A DNA stretch of 64,000 nucleotides, from assembly GCA_022575985.1 (NCBI GenBank), contig JAKSXM010000007.1, positions 11,906,501-11,970,500 of the forward strand. Reading direction: 5' to 3'. This document shows positions 12,427 through 23,912 of the stretch, piece by piece. This stretch comes from Anagrus nilaparvatae (lineage: Eukaryota > Arthropoda > Insecta > Hymenoptera > Mymaridae). How positions within the stretch are numbered: position 1 is the stretch's first letter; each line of letters begins with the position of its first letter. A program made the position numbers and the translations under genes. Below the pieces are notes generated by a model. That model saw only the letters and a program-made list of their open reading frames with translations. It made no database searches and was not told where the DNA came from.

Positions 12427-13501
12427 GGTTGGGGTCCTTTTTTTATAAAATATTTTTTATAAATTTTTTTTTTATAAAAACAATTTTTTATAATTTTTTT
12501 TTTTTATAATAGACATTTTTTATTAAAATTTTTTTATAATTATTCTTTTTTATAAAATTTTTTTTATAAATTTACTTTTTAAATTTAAAATTAAAAATAC
12601 ATTATCTTTTGTTTTATTTTCAAAATTGGTAATAAATTTAAATAAATAACAAATTTCAGATTATAGTTATTGTTTGGTTCAATATTTTTGTGTCTTTAAA
12701 AAAAAAGTTTAAATTTTGGTGTTTTTTTTTAAATTAAAATAAAATAAAAATTTTTTAATAAAAATGGCAGAATTAATTAAATCTAAAGGCTCTGGATATC
12801 TTTTACATATAGACGGTTTTCTATATTATAAAAATATATAACTGAAGACGTTGAAACTCATTTTGAAGCCTTACGTCATAAAATTCCATTGAAACTGTCT
12901 ACAAGTATTTCCAAACTACTTATTTATCTGGCATACTAGCAAGAGGAAGACGTCGAATGATTCCTCCTCGTTACCACCCCCGATTGTGGAATCAATATGA
13001 CTCCGTTATTCAAGGCACTGCACGCACTAATAATTTGTCAGAGAGCCATGGCACAATCGCCTCAGAGTTGTGATGGTAAAAGATCATCCTTGTTTCTATT
13101 CATTCGTAACAGAGTTGAAGAAAGAGCAAGCAGATACTAAAATTATGATTCGGCAACTACATTTAGCCCAAAAAATCAGAAAAGGATAAGATCCAAAAAG
13201 AAAAAAAAGAGAAGAAAAAATTCTTACAATAGTATCTAAATATGACCAATATCTACAAAATGATGATATACTAACTTATTTAGACTCTTTGGGACATTAT
13301 ATAAATTAATAAAAAAAAAAATAGCAATTATAATTTTATAAAATTTTATAAATTATTATAAAAAAAAAATTATAAAAATAAATTTTTATAAAAAAATGTT
13401 ATTATAAAAAAAATAAAATTATTAAATTTTGAATTTATAAAAAATTGTTTTTATAAAAAAAAAAATTATAAAAAATATTTTATAAAAAATGTCCCCCTAC
13501 C
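12427..13501. mobile_element. MULE (Mutator-like) element with 9-bp TSDs
   Basis: The 1075-bp element is bounded by a 9-bp direct duplication, GCACCAGAA, at 12418-12426 and 13502-13510, the length expected for Mutator-like elements. The ends are inverted: GGTTGGGGTCC on the left and GGACATTTT-type sequence preceding CCCCCTACC on the right. They are followed by long TTTATAA-rich inverted arms of about 150 bp. Inside is a degenerate reading frame with MULE features. Confidence 0.85.
12764..13309 (+). pseudogene. MULE transposase relic, FLYWCH start and C-terminal end
   Basis: From the ATG at 12764 the frame reads MAELIKSKGSGYLLHIDGFL, the beginning of a FLYWCH zinc-finger domain as found at the N-terminus of animal MULE transposases. 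After about 35 codons the similarity jumps to the C-terminal end of such transposases. There a shifted frame near 12897-13075 gives TVYKYFQTTYLSG, PPRYHPRLWNQYD and GTARTNNLSESHG. A last segment (IVSKYDQYLQNDDILTYL) ends at a TAA at 13307-13309. The catalytic DDE core is absent and there are several frame changes and stops, so the gene is internally deleted and dead. Confidence 0.8.
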
Positions 13502-13510
13502 GCACCAGAA

Positions 13511-13807
13511 AGGGCTCTTTAAAATTATTTACCATTAGGGTAAACTATCCATAAATTTGAAAAAACCTATGGAAAATTATGATTATTTTAAAAGATACAT
13601 TCTGATATTCAGTTGTGAAAATTTACTGTGCTCTAAGAAGACCATCTCCTGATTTTGAACAAACTAGAAACCACATTCATGTTGTTAATTATTTTTGCAG
13701 CTTTCATTTACACACAATCGTTAAACTAAAAGGTTTAAGACAAATTTTTGTCTCAAGTATTTCAGTTACATGAATGCGGTTAAAAAATAGTCTAAACAAA
13801 TTTATTC
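13511..13807. other. downstream flank of the odorant receptor gene
   Basis: AT-rich sequence between the MULE and the receptor stop codon on the minus strand. A very short final receptor exon could lie here if a donor at 13816-13815 is used, but I could not find a convincing one. Confidence 0.4.
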
Positions 13808-13972
13808 TTAGATTACTTTATTAAAGTCTTCTACAGACAAAGAAGTTAAATATTTGCTTTTGATAATTATTGGTTTTTGTGCTCGAAGTACCATAAAACT
13901 TACAAATTTGACATAGTTTGGACTGAAATTCGAATAATCTAATTGAGAAAAAGTTTTTACCAATTCGTCATT
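13808..13972 (-). CDS. odorant receptor exon 4 (C-terminus)
   Basis: Acceptor TTTTTTTTAG|AATGAC. Reads NDELVKTFSQLDYSNF through FMVLRAQKPIII to VEDFNKVI and a TAA at 13810-13808. It is too short to stand out as an open frame and was found by reading the family motif. A GTAATC right after FNK could be a donor to a further exon. Confidence 0.78.
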   Translation of the reverse strand, partial: NDELVKTFSQLDYSNFSPNYVKFVSFMVLRAQKPIIIKSKYLTSLSVEDFNKVI

Positions 13973-16900
13973 CTAAAAAAAAGTTTGTTCAATAATTTTG
14001 ATACATCAAATAGCTTAAAATCTGAATAAAATATACCTTATATGATAGTTTACTACCGAAAAAACAGTAAAAAAACAATTCCGTTGATATGTAAGCCAAA
14101 ACTGTCAGTGATGCTAAGAAACGTTGAATATTGTCAATTGAATGCGATAACTGATATAAAGTGTGAGCGATAGTTATACAACTTGTAGCGTATTCCATAA
14201 AAATTATCTCATCAAAGGCTTTATTAACGTCATCTACATAGCTAAAATGCATTCAAATTATTTAATTATTTAAAGAATTTTGTATTCAAGCTTATTACCT
14301 TAAAATCTTCAAATGATGTTCTACTTGTTGAATAAACATATCTTTTTCACGTTTTAAGTAAGCAGAATAATTATTTTTATACTCTTTTTTAATTGATTTC
14401 ATTAACTTTGGAATATTATTAATTCGAGTAATTAAAATATCGAATTGCTTACAAGCATCATTTAAATATGTAAAAAATATGCAACTTATTAGTGTACTTG
14501 ATACACCAGCATTGTATAAAATATACGAATGCCATAAATACATTACATAATACTTAAAACCATTTACTTTAAATGGAAATTTTAAGTATAATGGTAACAC
14601 TTGTTCGTTATTACTGCAGTAAAACATTGGAATAAATGATACAAATGCTACTGCAAAGAATGTCCAGCATGATAATATTTTAATCATGGAGCTAATAAAA
14701 ATTTTATGAAAAATTTTATTATTAAGGTTCATTTTATTTAACTTTGATGGGTAAATGTGTCAGTAATGTGACAATTTGAATAACTAATGAGGACAAGCAA
14801 CTATAGTTTCTCTTATACTTGCAACAAAAGGAGTTTGGAAAAGAAAATGTTATCAAATAGGTCAAGTTCTTAAAGATGTCAAAAAACACCCCAGATCAAC
14901 TTCATTCGATTTAATGGGCCAGCCAGACTAAGGAGCACCAGTTTTCATATTAAAAATACTGGATTTATTAGTTTATTTTTCAAATCCCTGCTTTGGATGT
15001 CCCGAGGGAGCAAGTTCCGCTATTTATCGAGGCGGAGATGCTTCAGGCAATTAGGTCAATGAAAAATGGGAAAGCGCCAGGACCAGACGGAATACCCGCG
15101 GAAGCCCTTAAGGCGGCTGCAAAGGTAATCCCTGGTCTCCTGCTTGGCATGTTTAACGCGTGCCTCGTGGCAGGCGCCTTTCCAAGGGACTGGAAAGTGG
15201 CCCGTCTGGCTCTGATAAGCAAGGGAAAGGGTGAACCAGGATCTCCATCATCTTACAGACCATTGTGTATGTTAAATACCATTGGCAAGGTGATGGAGAG
15301 CATGGTCAGAGGAAGATTGCGGCAAGCAATTAGGGAAGCGGGTGACCTTAGCGACGACCAACACGGCTTTCGTGAGGGGCGTTCCACGATCGGTGCCATC
15401 GAGCAGGTCGTGAAGGTGGTTATGAGGGCCAGACAAGTGCGGCCGGATATTAAACCGGACGTCCTGCTTGTCACGTTGGATGTGAAAAACGCATTCAACT
15501 CGGCTAAGTGGGACGATATGTTGCACTCCCTCGAGCAGGTATTCAGAGTTCCGGATTATCTGAGAAATATACTCAGAGATTACCTCCGGGACCGATACCT
15601 GCGCTGGGACACGCTCGATGGCACAAGAGGTAAAGTATTAAGCGCAGGCATAGCGCAGGGTTCAGTTCTGGGTCCTGATCTGTGGAATGCCTTTTACGAC
15701 GGCTTGCTAAAGATTGAGCTCCCGGATGGATGCTCCATGATCGGATACGCGGATGACGTTGCTCTAACCATAACAGCTCGAGAGCCAGAGGACCAGCAGA
15801 ATACCTTGGATGAGGCCATGCGCCTTATCAATAGCTGGATGTCGGATCACGGACTAAGACTGGCAGTCCCGAAAACGGAGATTGTCCTTCTGACCCGGAG
15901 AAGGGTTGATACCATATTCGGCATCAGCTTTGATGACGGAGGTAATCCCCTTATGATCCAGACCAAACCATCGGTCAAATATTTGGGGGTCTTCTTGGAT
16001 AACAAGTTGACCTACAATAGACAATTCCAGCAGGCCTGTGAAAAGGCTGGCCGGGTGACAAAGTCCCTCTCGTGGCTAATGACGAACATCGGCGGTCTCA
16101 GATCTGAGAAGAGGAGGCTGTTGATGACGACAGTTAACTCCATCTTGCTCTACGGTGCAGAGGTGTGGGCGGACAATGTCCGCATAAAAAAGTACTGCAA
16201 GAAACTAAAGGCAGTACAGAGGCAGGGGGCACTTCGAATCGCTTGCTCGTACAAGACAGTATCAGAGCCAGCGATCCAGGTGGTGGCTCGGGTGATTCCC
16301 ATCGACCTGCTTGCCTTGGAAAGGCAGGCGATCTATAACCGTGGGGAAGAAGAGCGCGACGTAGCTTCCGTTCGCGCCCGCTCCCGCACAATGGAATGTT
16401 GGCAGTATAGGTGGAATGGTGACCCGAGGGGACGTTGGACGCACCGCCTTATCATCGATTTGGAAAGCTGGATGAACCGTGATCATGGAGAGGTAGACTT
16501 CTACCTCACACAGTTCCTAACTGGTCACGGTTATTTCCGCGATATGCTTTTCAAGTGGAGCAAGGTGACATCTCCGGAATGCTTGCATTGCCCGGGCAAG
16601 CTGGATACCGCTGAGCACACCTTTTTTGGGTGTCCTCGCTTCGCTGAAGGGCGACCGCCCTTCGATGAATGAAGGCCGGAAGTAGTCGTCCCGGAAATGC
16701 TGCGCAGTGCCGCTAACTGGTACAGTGTGGCAGAGTACGTACGGGCGACACTGATTGGAAAAAAGGAGGAAGGTTTCCTCTCGTAGGAAAATCTCCTCCT
16801 TTATTGACAGGGTATGGCGAAGAAATGCCTGGGCTGCATTGTTTCCGGACCGAAGTAATACCTAAACAGGGAGTCCCGGTCCGGATTCTATGATATTGTC

Positions 16901-19900
16901 ATAAATGCAGGAGGGTGGGGAGTTTAGTGGGTATTGTAATTCCTCAATTGTGTATATCTGGGCAACCCCAGATACAAATTTGAGGTTGAGTCCCACATAA
17001 CCATACAGTACGCGTGTATGGTATGCGTAAATGCATTCTCCTCGTCCTACGAAAAAGGCCCCTTCTTGAATGGGCCCAAAAAAAAAAAAAAAAAAAAAAT
17101 TTATTTTTCAAATAACACTGCTGTTAAAACAAAAAATTTTGCTACTTTTAAAATAAACACACGGTAGAATTGCTTTGGCTGAAAATTCAACCAAAAGCTA
17201 AAATACAAAATAAAATTGATGTAATTATAATACAGAGTAAAAAAATGATCCGTGCATTCATTAAAAGTTAATTTTATAACACATTGTAATTAGTGGTTTT
17301 TTTATATATTACTTTATTTGGCTCTGAAGCTAAGAAATGACTAATTACAGTTTTAAATTTAAGTAAAGATGTTATTTTAAATATAATATAGTTTATACAG
17401 AATTTTAAAATTATAAAAAGGAAAAAACGAATATATTTTTTATTTCATTTATAGAAATTAAAATACATACAATTTTATTAGGAACCTTTGACTGAAAAAA
17501 CACTAGCCGAATTAATTAAAGTGAATACGCCTGTAATATTGCTAAGAGGTAATTAGGTAATTTTTTTTTTATTTATTGCCAGAGTTTTTCATAAAAGCGA
17601 ATTTTCAGATGGAGCATTGATCGAAAAAGGTGGCTTAGCTAAAAACTGTTCGATATACATAAATAAGAGTTTGTGTTTTGAAAAAATTGAAATTTTAGAT
17701 TCCATTTTAATTTAGTCATTCCTCAGATTTTGAGCCAAAGGAAGTAATAATACATAAAAAATCACTAATTATATAATCTATTATAAAATTAATTCACTTT
17801 TAATGGATGCACAGATCATTTTTTTACTCTGTATTATAATTACATCATTTTTATTTTGTATTTTAGCTTTTGGATGAATTTTCGACCATTTTGGTTGAAT
17901 TTTCAACCAAAGCCATTCTACCGTGTAGGTTTAAAAATTTTTTTACAAATCTGCTTCGAGTTTTCAAAAATTTTTTGCTCGTTACATTTTCTACGCTGAA
18001 AAAAAATTTACTTGTGGTAAAAGAATTTTTTTCTTCTCAGTGGCCAGAAACCAAGTATTTCCCAGCGGCTGCGCGACCGAAAAAGACGTGTTTTATCACC
18101 ACTGATGAAAAAAAATCGCATACGACCCTTGTCCATAAATAAATAATGCCCCAAATCGCAGCTTAGCATCCTCGGCTTCGCCACAAAAGGTAATTTACAT
18201 TCGATTTGGTCCTTTCTTTACTTTTTTGGACACGGGCTCGTAATAGACTATTTTTATTCTGCGAATGACTGGCAATGTTTAAAAAAAATTTAAAAAAAAA
18301 AATTATGTCTCTCATATTAGGATATGCACACAGCAATACAATGCAAGAAAAAAAATATTTTTTAAAGACAAAAAAATATTTTTTGGCCTCCTGGGCGTAA
18401 AACTCGTGCGTAAAACTTTTCACGGAATTCATTACACTCGTTGTACATCTAAATAGGCAAAAAATATCGTAAGCACTATGGACGATAAACTTTAGACACT
18501 AGTAATGTGAACTCGTGCTAATGCTCAAACAAGCGCTAAATTTTCACGCCCTTGATACTGAATATAGACTATTTTAATTTTGTTTATTTTTTAAGTCATT
18601 TATAATCGTTTGAGCAAGGAATAAAGATAACCGGAAATATTCCGCTTGTAGCAAACGGATATTTTTTTTTTAGCGTAAGAAAAGCAGTTGGAAAATAAAA
18701 GGTTATGCAAAAAAATTAAACCAATAGAAGTTTTTTTTCTAATATTGTCATTTTAGCGGCTATTTAGAAATTGCTTATTTTTATCTGAAACAGAAATTGG
18801 ATTTATTTATAACGAAGATAGAATTAGTGATAAAAAATAAGGATTTGGATTTAAAAAAAAGTAAGGAAATGAGGGGCTTTGAAATTTTGAAGAAGTTTAT
18901 TTTCCAATTTAAAACATGGAGTGTTTTTTTAAAGCTTTGTAACTGTGTTACTAGGCTTTAATATATGAAAATGAATGAAGGTAACTAGGATGTTATTTTA
19001 ATATAAAAAACTGTTTCCTACCTAGTTGTGGAATTCAAAGGCATGGCTAGCTTGAAAGTTCGGATTATGAAAAAGTCGGGCACTTCGGATTTTATAGCGA
19101 AAAATTAATGCTCAACCTATAAGAAAATAGTACTTTTTTGGATTTAAATGTTAAATTTATATTTTGGCGAGTTATTTGATAAAACGTGTCTCTCGGGGGA
19201 AGTGAAAATAAGCAAAAATTTCCCCTGCTCGGATCAGGCTAAAATTTTCAGGAAATGTTGCTTTTTTGGTCCCCAAAAACATGTTCAAACCCGTTTTTGA
19301 AATATTAAATTTTTTATAAAATGAATGTTAAAAAAAACTTTTCTCGTTAGTTTGTTGCTTAGTCAAACTAAAATTTTGAAGCAAAATCAGAAAAACCGCT
19401 AGAAAATGGCTTTTCCCATGTTTTTTAAATGGGAGACATACTGATAAATATCTCGAAGAGGATGACTGATTTTCAAAAACGGGTTTGAAAAATTATTATT
19501 ATTATTTATTAAATTATTATTATTTTCAAAAACATGTTTCTGGGGACCAAAAAAGCAACATTTCCTGAAAATTTCAGCCTGATCCGAGCAGGGCAAATTT
19601 TTGCTCATTTTCACCTCCACCGAGAGACACATTTTATCAAATAACTCGCCAAAATATAAATTTAAGGTTCTTCACCAGACAATTAAAATTACGGTATTTT
19701 GACAGATCATTTTTCGTGGTAGCTTAAATAAAAAAAAAAGAGCGACAACGTTGTACAATCTTTGTGTAGGCGCACGATTTTATTTACATGATTATTATTA
19801 TAATATTATGCGTGTATTTTAAACGTCGACGTTGTCACCTTAAAATTTTCATCAATTTTTTATTTTTTCTAATTAAAATATCTTTTATACGAAAACCACA

Positions 19901-20785
19901 ATTTATTTAAAAATCGAATACAAGTTTCTTCAACAATTAATTTACTTTGTGCAATTTTTTAAAAAAAAATCTATTGTTCAGTTTCGGCGTTGACAGTAAA
20001 TAAAAATTTCAAACCCGTGTTTTTTTACTCGGCTCCTATGCTTGCAATGTATAAGAATTCAACTTTGGAGCTTTGTATCTCCTAAACGAAAACCACAATT
20101 TTCTTAAAATTTTATTTTTATGTGTATTATTATAATATAAACCCCCTATAAAAATTTTAGCGATTTCTATTGTCGTCTAAATTACTGGTGAACTACCTTA
20201 ACATTTAAATCTAAAAAAGTACTATTTTCTTATAGGTTGAACATTCATTTTTCGCTATAAAATCCGAAGTGCCCGACTTTTTCATAATCCGATCTTTCAA
20301 GCTACTAACCATGAAGGACTTTATAGTTTCAAATAAAGAGTTTTAAGAAAACAAAAGTTATCTCACCTATTGACACACTCATATTTCTTACATATCTTAA
20401 CTTCATTTGTAGTAATTGGTAGAAATAAAATAAGATTTTGTAATTTTGATAAATTAGTAAATTTTTTTCTATAAAAATTAAATATTAATGTCCTGGCAAA
20501 AATATTAGCAAACGGTAAAGTAATATTAATTATCATTGATAAATTATTAAAATTTTTTCCATGAACAATCATATTAAAAAATTGAATAATTAAAAATATT
20601 TTATAATTTATAAATACAAACATTCTATAAATCGAATAAAAAGATTTGTTACTTTTAGATAAATATTTATCAGTTGGTTCCCACAATCCAGTAAATGATA
20701 ATAATTTAAAAGCAATATTATTAAAATTCATTTTTCTTATTTTATTCTCAATAATATCAAAAAATTTTAATTTCTTATGTACCAT
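13808..20785 (-). CDS. odorant receptor, four exons with a 5.7-kb first intron
   Basis: Seven-transmembrane insect odorant receptor (7tm_6 family), expected in the dendrite membrane of olfactory neurons with the co-receptor Orco. Proposed exons on the minus strand are 20785-20367, 14691-14299, 14241-14037 and 13972-13808. All introns are GT-AG, phases agree, and the total is 1182 nt or 393 residues, the usual receptor length. The N-terminal exon has the FKLLSFTGLWEP start typical of the family. Exon 2 has LPLYLKFPF and YYVMYLWHSYILYNAG. Exon 3 has the conserved TELFFYCFFGSKLSYK. Exon 4 has FMVLRAQKPIII and LTSLSVEDFNK. The C-terminus is about ten residues shorter than usual, so either a last small exon is missed or the tail is trimmed. 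No frameshift or stop is seen. The exon 1-2 join is inferred from phase and acceptor quality. Intron 1 holds a LINE and two fold-back elements. Confidence 0.85.
14037..14241 (-). CDS. odorant receptor exon 3
   Basis: Acceptor ATTTTAG|CTATG and donor ATAAG|GTATAT. Carries the family signature segment around ATSCITIAHTLYQL and the YCFFGSKLS block. Confidence 0.85.
14299..14691 (-). CDS. odorant receptor exon 2
   Basis: Acceptor TTTTTATTAG|CTCC with a T-rich tract; donor AAG|GTAATA. The first base completes the AG left by exon 1. Encodes membrane segments 3-4 and the loop ending QQVEHHLKIL. A frame open up to 14732 with its own ATG exists, but the phase match supports the internal acceptor. Confidence 0.78.
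14986..16786 (+). pseudogene. LINE ORF2: reverse transcriptase and zinc knuckle
   Basis: The frame is open from the truncated 5' end to 16669. It contains the fingers region KNGKAPGPDGIPAEALK, then SYRPLCMLNTIGKVMES, HGFREGRSTIGAIEQ, motif A (VTLDVKNAFNS), motif B (GIAQGSVLGPDLWN) and the catalytic motif C GYADDVALTI. Near the C-terminus is a CCHC knuckle, CLHCPGKLDTAEHTFFGC. An in-frame TGA at 16670-16672 interrupts it, and the same frame then continues for another 37 codons to TAG at 16784-16786, ending in KKEEGFLS. The apurinic endonuclease domain and ORF1 are missing. The apparent first codon near 14993 is not a real start. The family is R1 or a close jockey-group clade; I cannot separate them by eye. 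Confidence 0.9.
14986..17099 (+). mobile_element. 5'-truncated R1/jockey-type LINE with 14-bp TSD
   Basis: Non-LTR retrotransposon flanked by the direct repeat TTTATTTTTCAAAT at 14972-14985 and 17100-17113. It begins inside the reverse transcriptase reading frame at 14986 and ends in a poly(A) tail at 17078-17099, as expected for target-primed reverse transcription that stopped early. It is antisense to the receptor gene whose first intron it occupies. The perfect duplication and long tail indicate a young insertion. Bases 16787-17077 are the 3' untranslated part. Confidence 0.95.
17157..17928. mobile_element. fold-back element in receptor intron 1
   Basis: Inverted arms at about 17157-17346 and 17711-17928 share ACGGTAGAAT/ATTCTACCGT, TAATTATAATACAGAGTAAA and GAAATGACTAA with their reverse complements. 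The centre is about 360 bp of AT-rich DNA. No coding sequence. TSD not resolved. Confidence 0.8.
18000..18260. repeat. dispersed hairpin repeat, copy 2
   Basis: Shares GTCCATAAATAAATAATG, CCAAATCGCA and TTTACTTTTTTGGACACGGG with copies near 10505-10650 and 23913-24000. The two arms are inverted around 18160-18190. The left extension GACCGAAAAAGACGTGTT also matches 10513-10530. Confidence 0.75.
18261..19041. other. AT-rich intron sequence
   Basis: Part of receptor intron 1. I see no gene or repeat with defined ends here. Confidence 0.5.
19042..20313. mobile_element. palindromic TA-flanked element, split by a MITE
   Basis: Left arm about 19046-19300; right arm about 19480-19665 plus 20198-20308. 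The ends read GCTTGAAAGTTCGGATTATG and its near reverse complement, each next to TA, which suggests a Tc1/mariner-type insertion. Arms share GTCGGGCACTTCGGATTTTA and GGTCCCCAAAAACATGTT. The right arm is interrupted by a separate 532-bp element. A 77-codon minus-strand open frame over 19399-19632 only mirrors the arm sequence. Confidence 0.85.
19666..20197. mobile_element. TTAA-flanked MITE (piggyBac-type)
   Basis: Flanked by TTAA at 19662-19665 and 20198-20201. Ends are GGTTCTTCACCAG and CTGGTGAACTACC. The left arm of the surrounding palindrome preserves the uninterrupted site (TTAAATGTTAAATTTATA in mirror image), so the insertion and its TTAA duplication can be read directly. No coding sequence. 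Confidence 0.92.
20367..20785 (-). CDS. odorant receptor exon 1 (N-terminus)
   Basis: Encodes residues 1-139 plus two bases of the next codon. The ATG at 20785 opens MVHKKLKFFDIIENKIRK and is followed by the first two membrane segments. The donor is ATAG|GTGAGA at 20366. This exon lies 5.7 kb from the rest, so on its own it would look like a receptor fragment. Confidence 0.8.
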
Positions 20786-21439
20786 GTTACTAAGTCAGCC
20801 TTTTGAAAACTAAAATGTTATTGAAATACGCGGTTTATTATTATTTTTTTTTAAGAATTAATTTTAATTATTAATTAGTAATGAAAAAAAAAGAAGTATC
20901 ATTACATTTGTTAAAATAGTAATTTTAATAGTAATTAATTGCTATTTTATTTTGTATTCAGAAAAACTTTCCATTTATCAAATGCCAAAGTACACTGTAA
21001 AAATATATTTCTTGAATTTTCAATTGATTACTCTGTCTGTTAAGCTGAAAAAATAAACATATTTTCAAGCTTTTTTTTCTGTGTATTTACTTCACAGTAA
21101 AAGGGAATAAATTATAGTTTTGTTTATTCATTCAATTAATTATTATATTAAATAAATATTACAATCATTAATTCTGCGTTAAAAAATTGTATTTCATGGT
21201 AAAATGCAATATTAAATAATGATTTTCTATGCTTAATAAACCAGACATCAAAATCGTAATAAATTATTTTTTTATTCTCTAAAACATAAAACGTAAATAA
21301 AATAAAATTGATTAAATTGGTTAAAGAGTATTTTTAAATCTTCGAAAATCCCCAAATAGTTTAAGAAGGCCCAATAATCTTTATAGAACCCAAAAAAAAA
21401 TAATTAGCAAAAGTATTCCTCCACAAGAAACTAAAAAAT
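20786..21439. other. upstream region of the odorant receptor
   Basis: AT-rich, would hold the receptor promoter. I see no clear TATA/initiator pair or repeat. Confidence 0.4.
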
Positions 21440-22010
21440 ATTAAACTTAAAAAAAGCTCACTTAGACCCATTAAGGCCTGTATAGGATCCAAAAAATCAA
21501 ATTATCATTAATAGTTTCCCATTATAACAAACTTAAAATAAAAATGGTAGTATCTATAAAAATAGTTTTTGTGTTCATTTTGAGCTTTAATATAAGCCAA
21601 ATTGGATCCAATAAGGTCGGTAGGGTCTAATATCTCAAATAATCATCAAAAGTCTTTCCCCACAAAAACTTTCCCCACTTAAAATAAAAATGTTAGGAAA
21701 CATTTAAGTAAACATTTTGTTCGTATTGAGCTTTTAAAAAAGCAAAATTGGGCCCCTTTAAGGTCAATAAGGTCCAAAATTTTAAATGATCACCAAGTCC
21801 AATGACCACAAAAAACATACAATATAAAAATGGCACCTAACTTTAAAAACATCTTTTGTTTATATTAAACTTTAAAAAAGCTGAAATGGGACCGTTAAAA
21901 TCTTTAAGGCCTAAAATTTCAAATAGTCACCATGAATCTTTCTTGACCACAAACATACAATGAAATTTGCATTATCTACTAAAAATAGCTTTTTTTCGTT
22001 TATACTTGTA
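21440..22010. repeat. diverged tandem repeat, ~140-bp unit
   Basis: Four to five degenerate units marked by the recurring order: TTAAGGYC, GGTCYAAAATTTCAAAT, ATCACC, ACAAACATACAAT or similar, then AAAAATGG. The marker falls near 21484, 21630, 21768 and 21902. Looks like an old satellite fragment. Confidence 0.6.
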
Positions 22011-22354
22011 TAAAGGGGTTTTTGGATCTTAAAAATGGGCCTTGTATTTTTTATTTTATCAAAAATCATATCTGGACCTAACATTTACTGCAGAATCAGA
22101 ATTTGAAATAAAAAAGTATATTTTCCATTTAAAATTTCAAAGTTGGGTTCTGCTGGGCCTGATGGGGGTCTAAGACACAAATTTTATGCCCATCATCAGA
22201 TGCCCCCTTCCAAACCTAACAACTTTCATTCAAAACATTTTTCGTTACTTTGCTTTGTTATATCGAAATATTTGAGTGCATCGATTATTTTAATAATTCT
22301 AGGTAAATATTATCTTTTTGCATGAAATAAAATTATTTTTTTAATTATGTAAAT

Positions 22355-23830
22355 ATGTATATGAGAAAATCCACCAAAAGATTGCCCTTAAGTGTTCAAC
22401 CTTCTAAAAAAAAAAAAAATTTCAAGGATTTGAAATATTTAAAATTATCTTTAATAAATAAATAGACAGGAAAAAACTGCTCAGTGAAATCGTTTCGTTT
22501 TCTGACAAAAATTTACTGACTTATCAAATTTTTAAATTATTGGACTTCAAATAACGTGAAATTGAGATTATAAGAGAATTATTGCAAAATATTTAATTAA
22601 CGATAACTCGTTTCTTAAAAAAACAAAAGGATTTAGCCTGTTTATCGAGTAATTTTTCTCTGACTATTTATTTATTAAAAATAATTTTAATTATTTCAAA
22701 CCCTTTAGGCTCAAATGGGCTACTAATGCAAAATATATAAGAGTGGACAAAACCAGTAAAAACAGAAACATAAGATTTTAAGGTTAAGGAAAACCCCAGA
22801 TGAAAAAACTAGCTGTTTCATCGAATTCCTGAGGAAAAAATATATAAGTGAAAATTGCAAATATTATTCAGAAAATTTTTTCTTAAAGACTTCGAAACTT
22901 TTAAAAATTGGTCCCCTCATAATTGGTACCCTAAAAAACTAAAAAAATGAATTTTTCTCCTGTAAATCGTAGTAAAATGTTAAAATAAATAGTGAGTTCG
23001 AATTTTACGGGAAAAAAATTACTAAGTAATATACGTCTTTTAGTCCAGTTCATAACATCATTTGAATCTGCTAGAAAAATCCCAATTTTATGAATTTAAA
23101 AAAAACCCAATATTTAACAATTGAACTGGTCTAAGACGTTGAAAATTAAAAGAAAAATTATTTTCAACAGAAAGACAACACTTCAAAATATGTAAAATTA
23201 AAGTAAATAAAAATAAGTAAAAAAATTAGTAATAAAGAAAATCATTAAAAACAAGACTGATTTTGTTATTTTAAAAATGATCCAAAATTGGTTAATTTAG
23301 CTTCGGAGTTGTTTTCAGCTGTTCTAGGTGATTTCTAAAGCTCATAATTAATGAGTTTTATTTTATTTAACTTTTTATTATTACTTTTTAATAATAATTC
23401 GACTTAAAAAAGTTTTAAAAGCTAAATAAACAATCTTTATTTTGAAAAACGTTTTTTTAACTTTTGAGCCCCCTTAAGACGCTAATAATTAAAAATTTGT
23501 GTCCTTATTTTAGAAAAATGCTTTTTTTTAGTAATTTATGAGTACAATGCTAGTGAAAAAATATAAATTTATCCTTTATAATGATTTAAGTTGATTAAAA
23601 AAAACTTTCGAAAATTGGTTTTTTTTAAATATCTCAAAAACGTGATTTTGAGCCTTCCAACTGAAAAAAACTATTGTACCCGCAACATTTTTTCTGTTCA
23701 TCGCTTTTTCGTGACTATATATGATCTAAAGAACACAAAAAAACGTATTAGCAAGGTGTGCGTGAAAATTTTTTTTTTCAAAAGTATGAACACTTAAAGG
23801 CAATCTTTTGGTGGATTTTCTTATATATTT
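22355..23830. mobile_element. ~1.5-kb element with ~50-bp inverted ends
   Basis: GAAAATCCACCAAAAGATTG at 22364 is followed by CCCTTAAGTGTTCA, and its reverse complement lies at 23787-23820 (TGAACACTTAAAGGCAATC, then TTTTGGTGGATTTTC). The interior is AT-rich with no recognisable transposase. Exact ends and TSD are not resolved. Confidence 0.75.
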
Positions 23831-23912
23831 TGTAGTTATTAAAAAGAAAAAGGCCTGAATTTGAATCAGGCAAAATGTATAACTTTGATAATAAACAATA
23901 GTATATTTAAGG

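Noticed and set aside
14295..14732. ATG at 14732 as the true start of a separate 145-residue receptor
   Set aside because: It lacks the N-terminal third of the family, which is found at 20785-20367 on the same strand with matching splice phase.
15253..16486. Minus-strand open frames of 74-85 codons over the LINE
   Set aside because: They mirror the reverse-transcriptase frame on the other strand and have no domain of their own.
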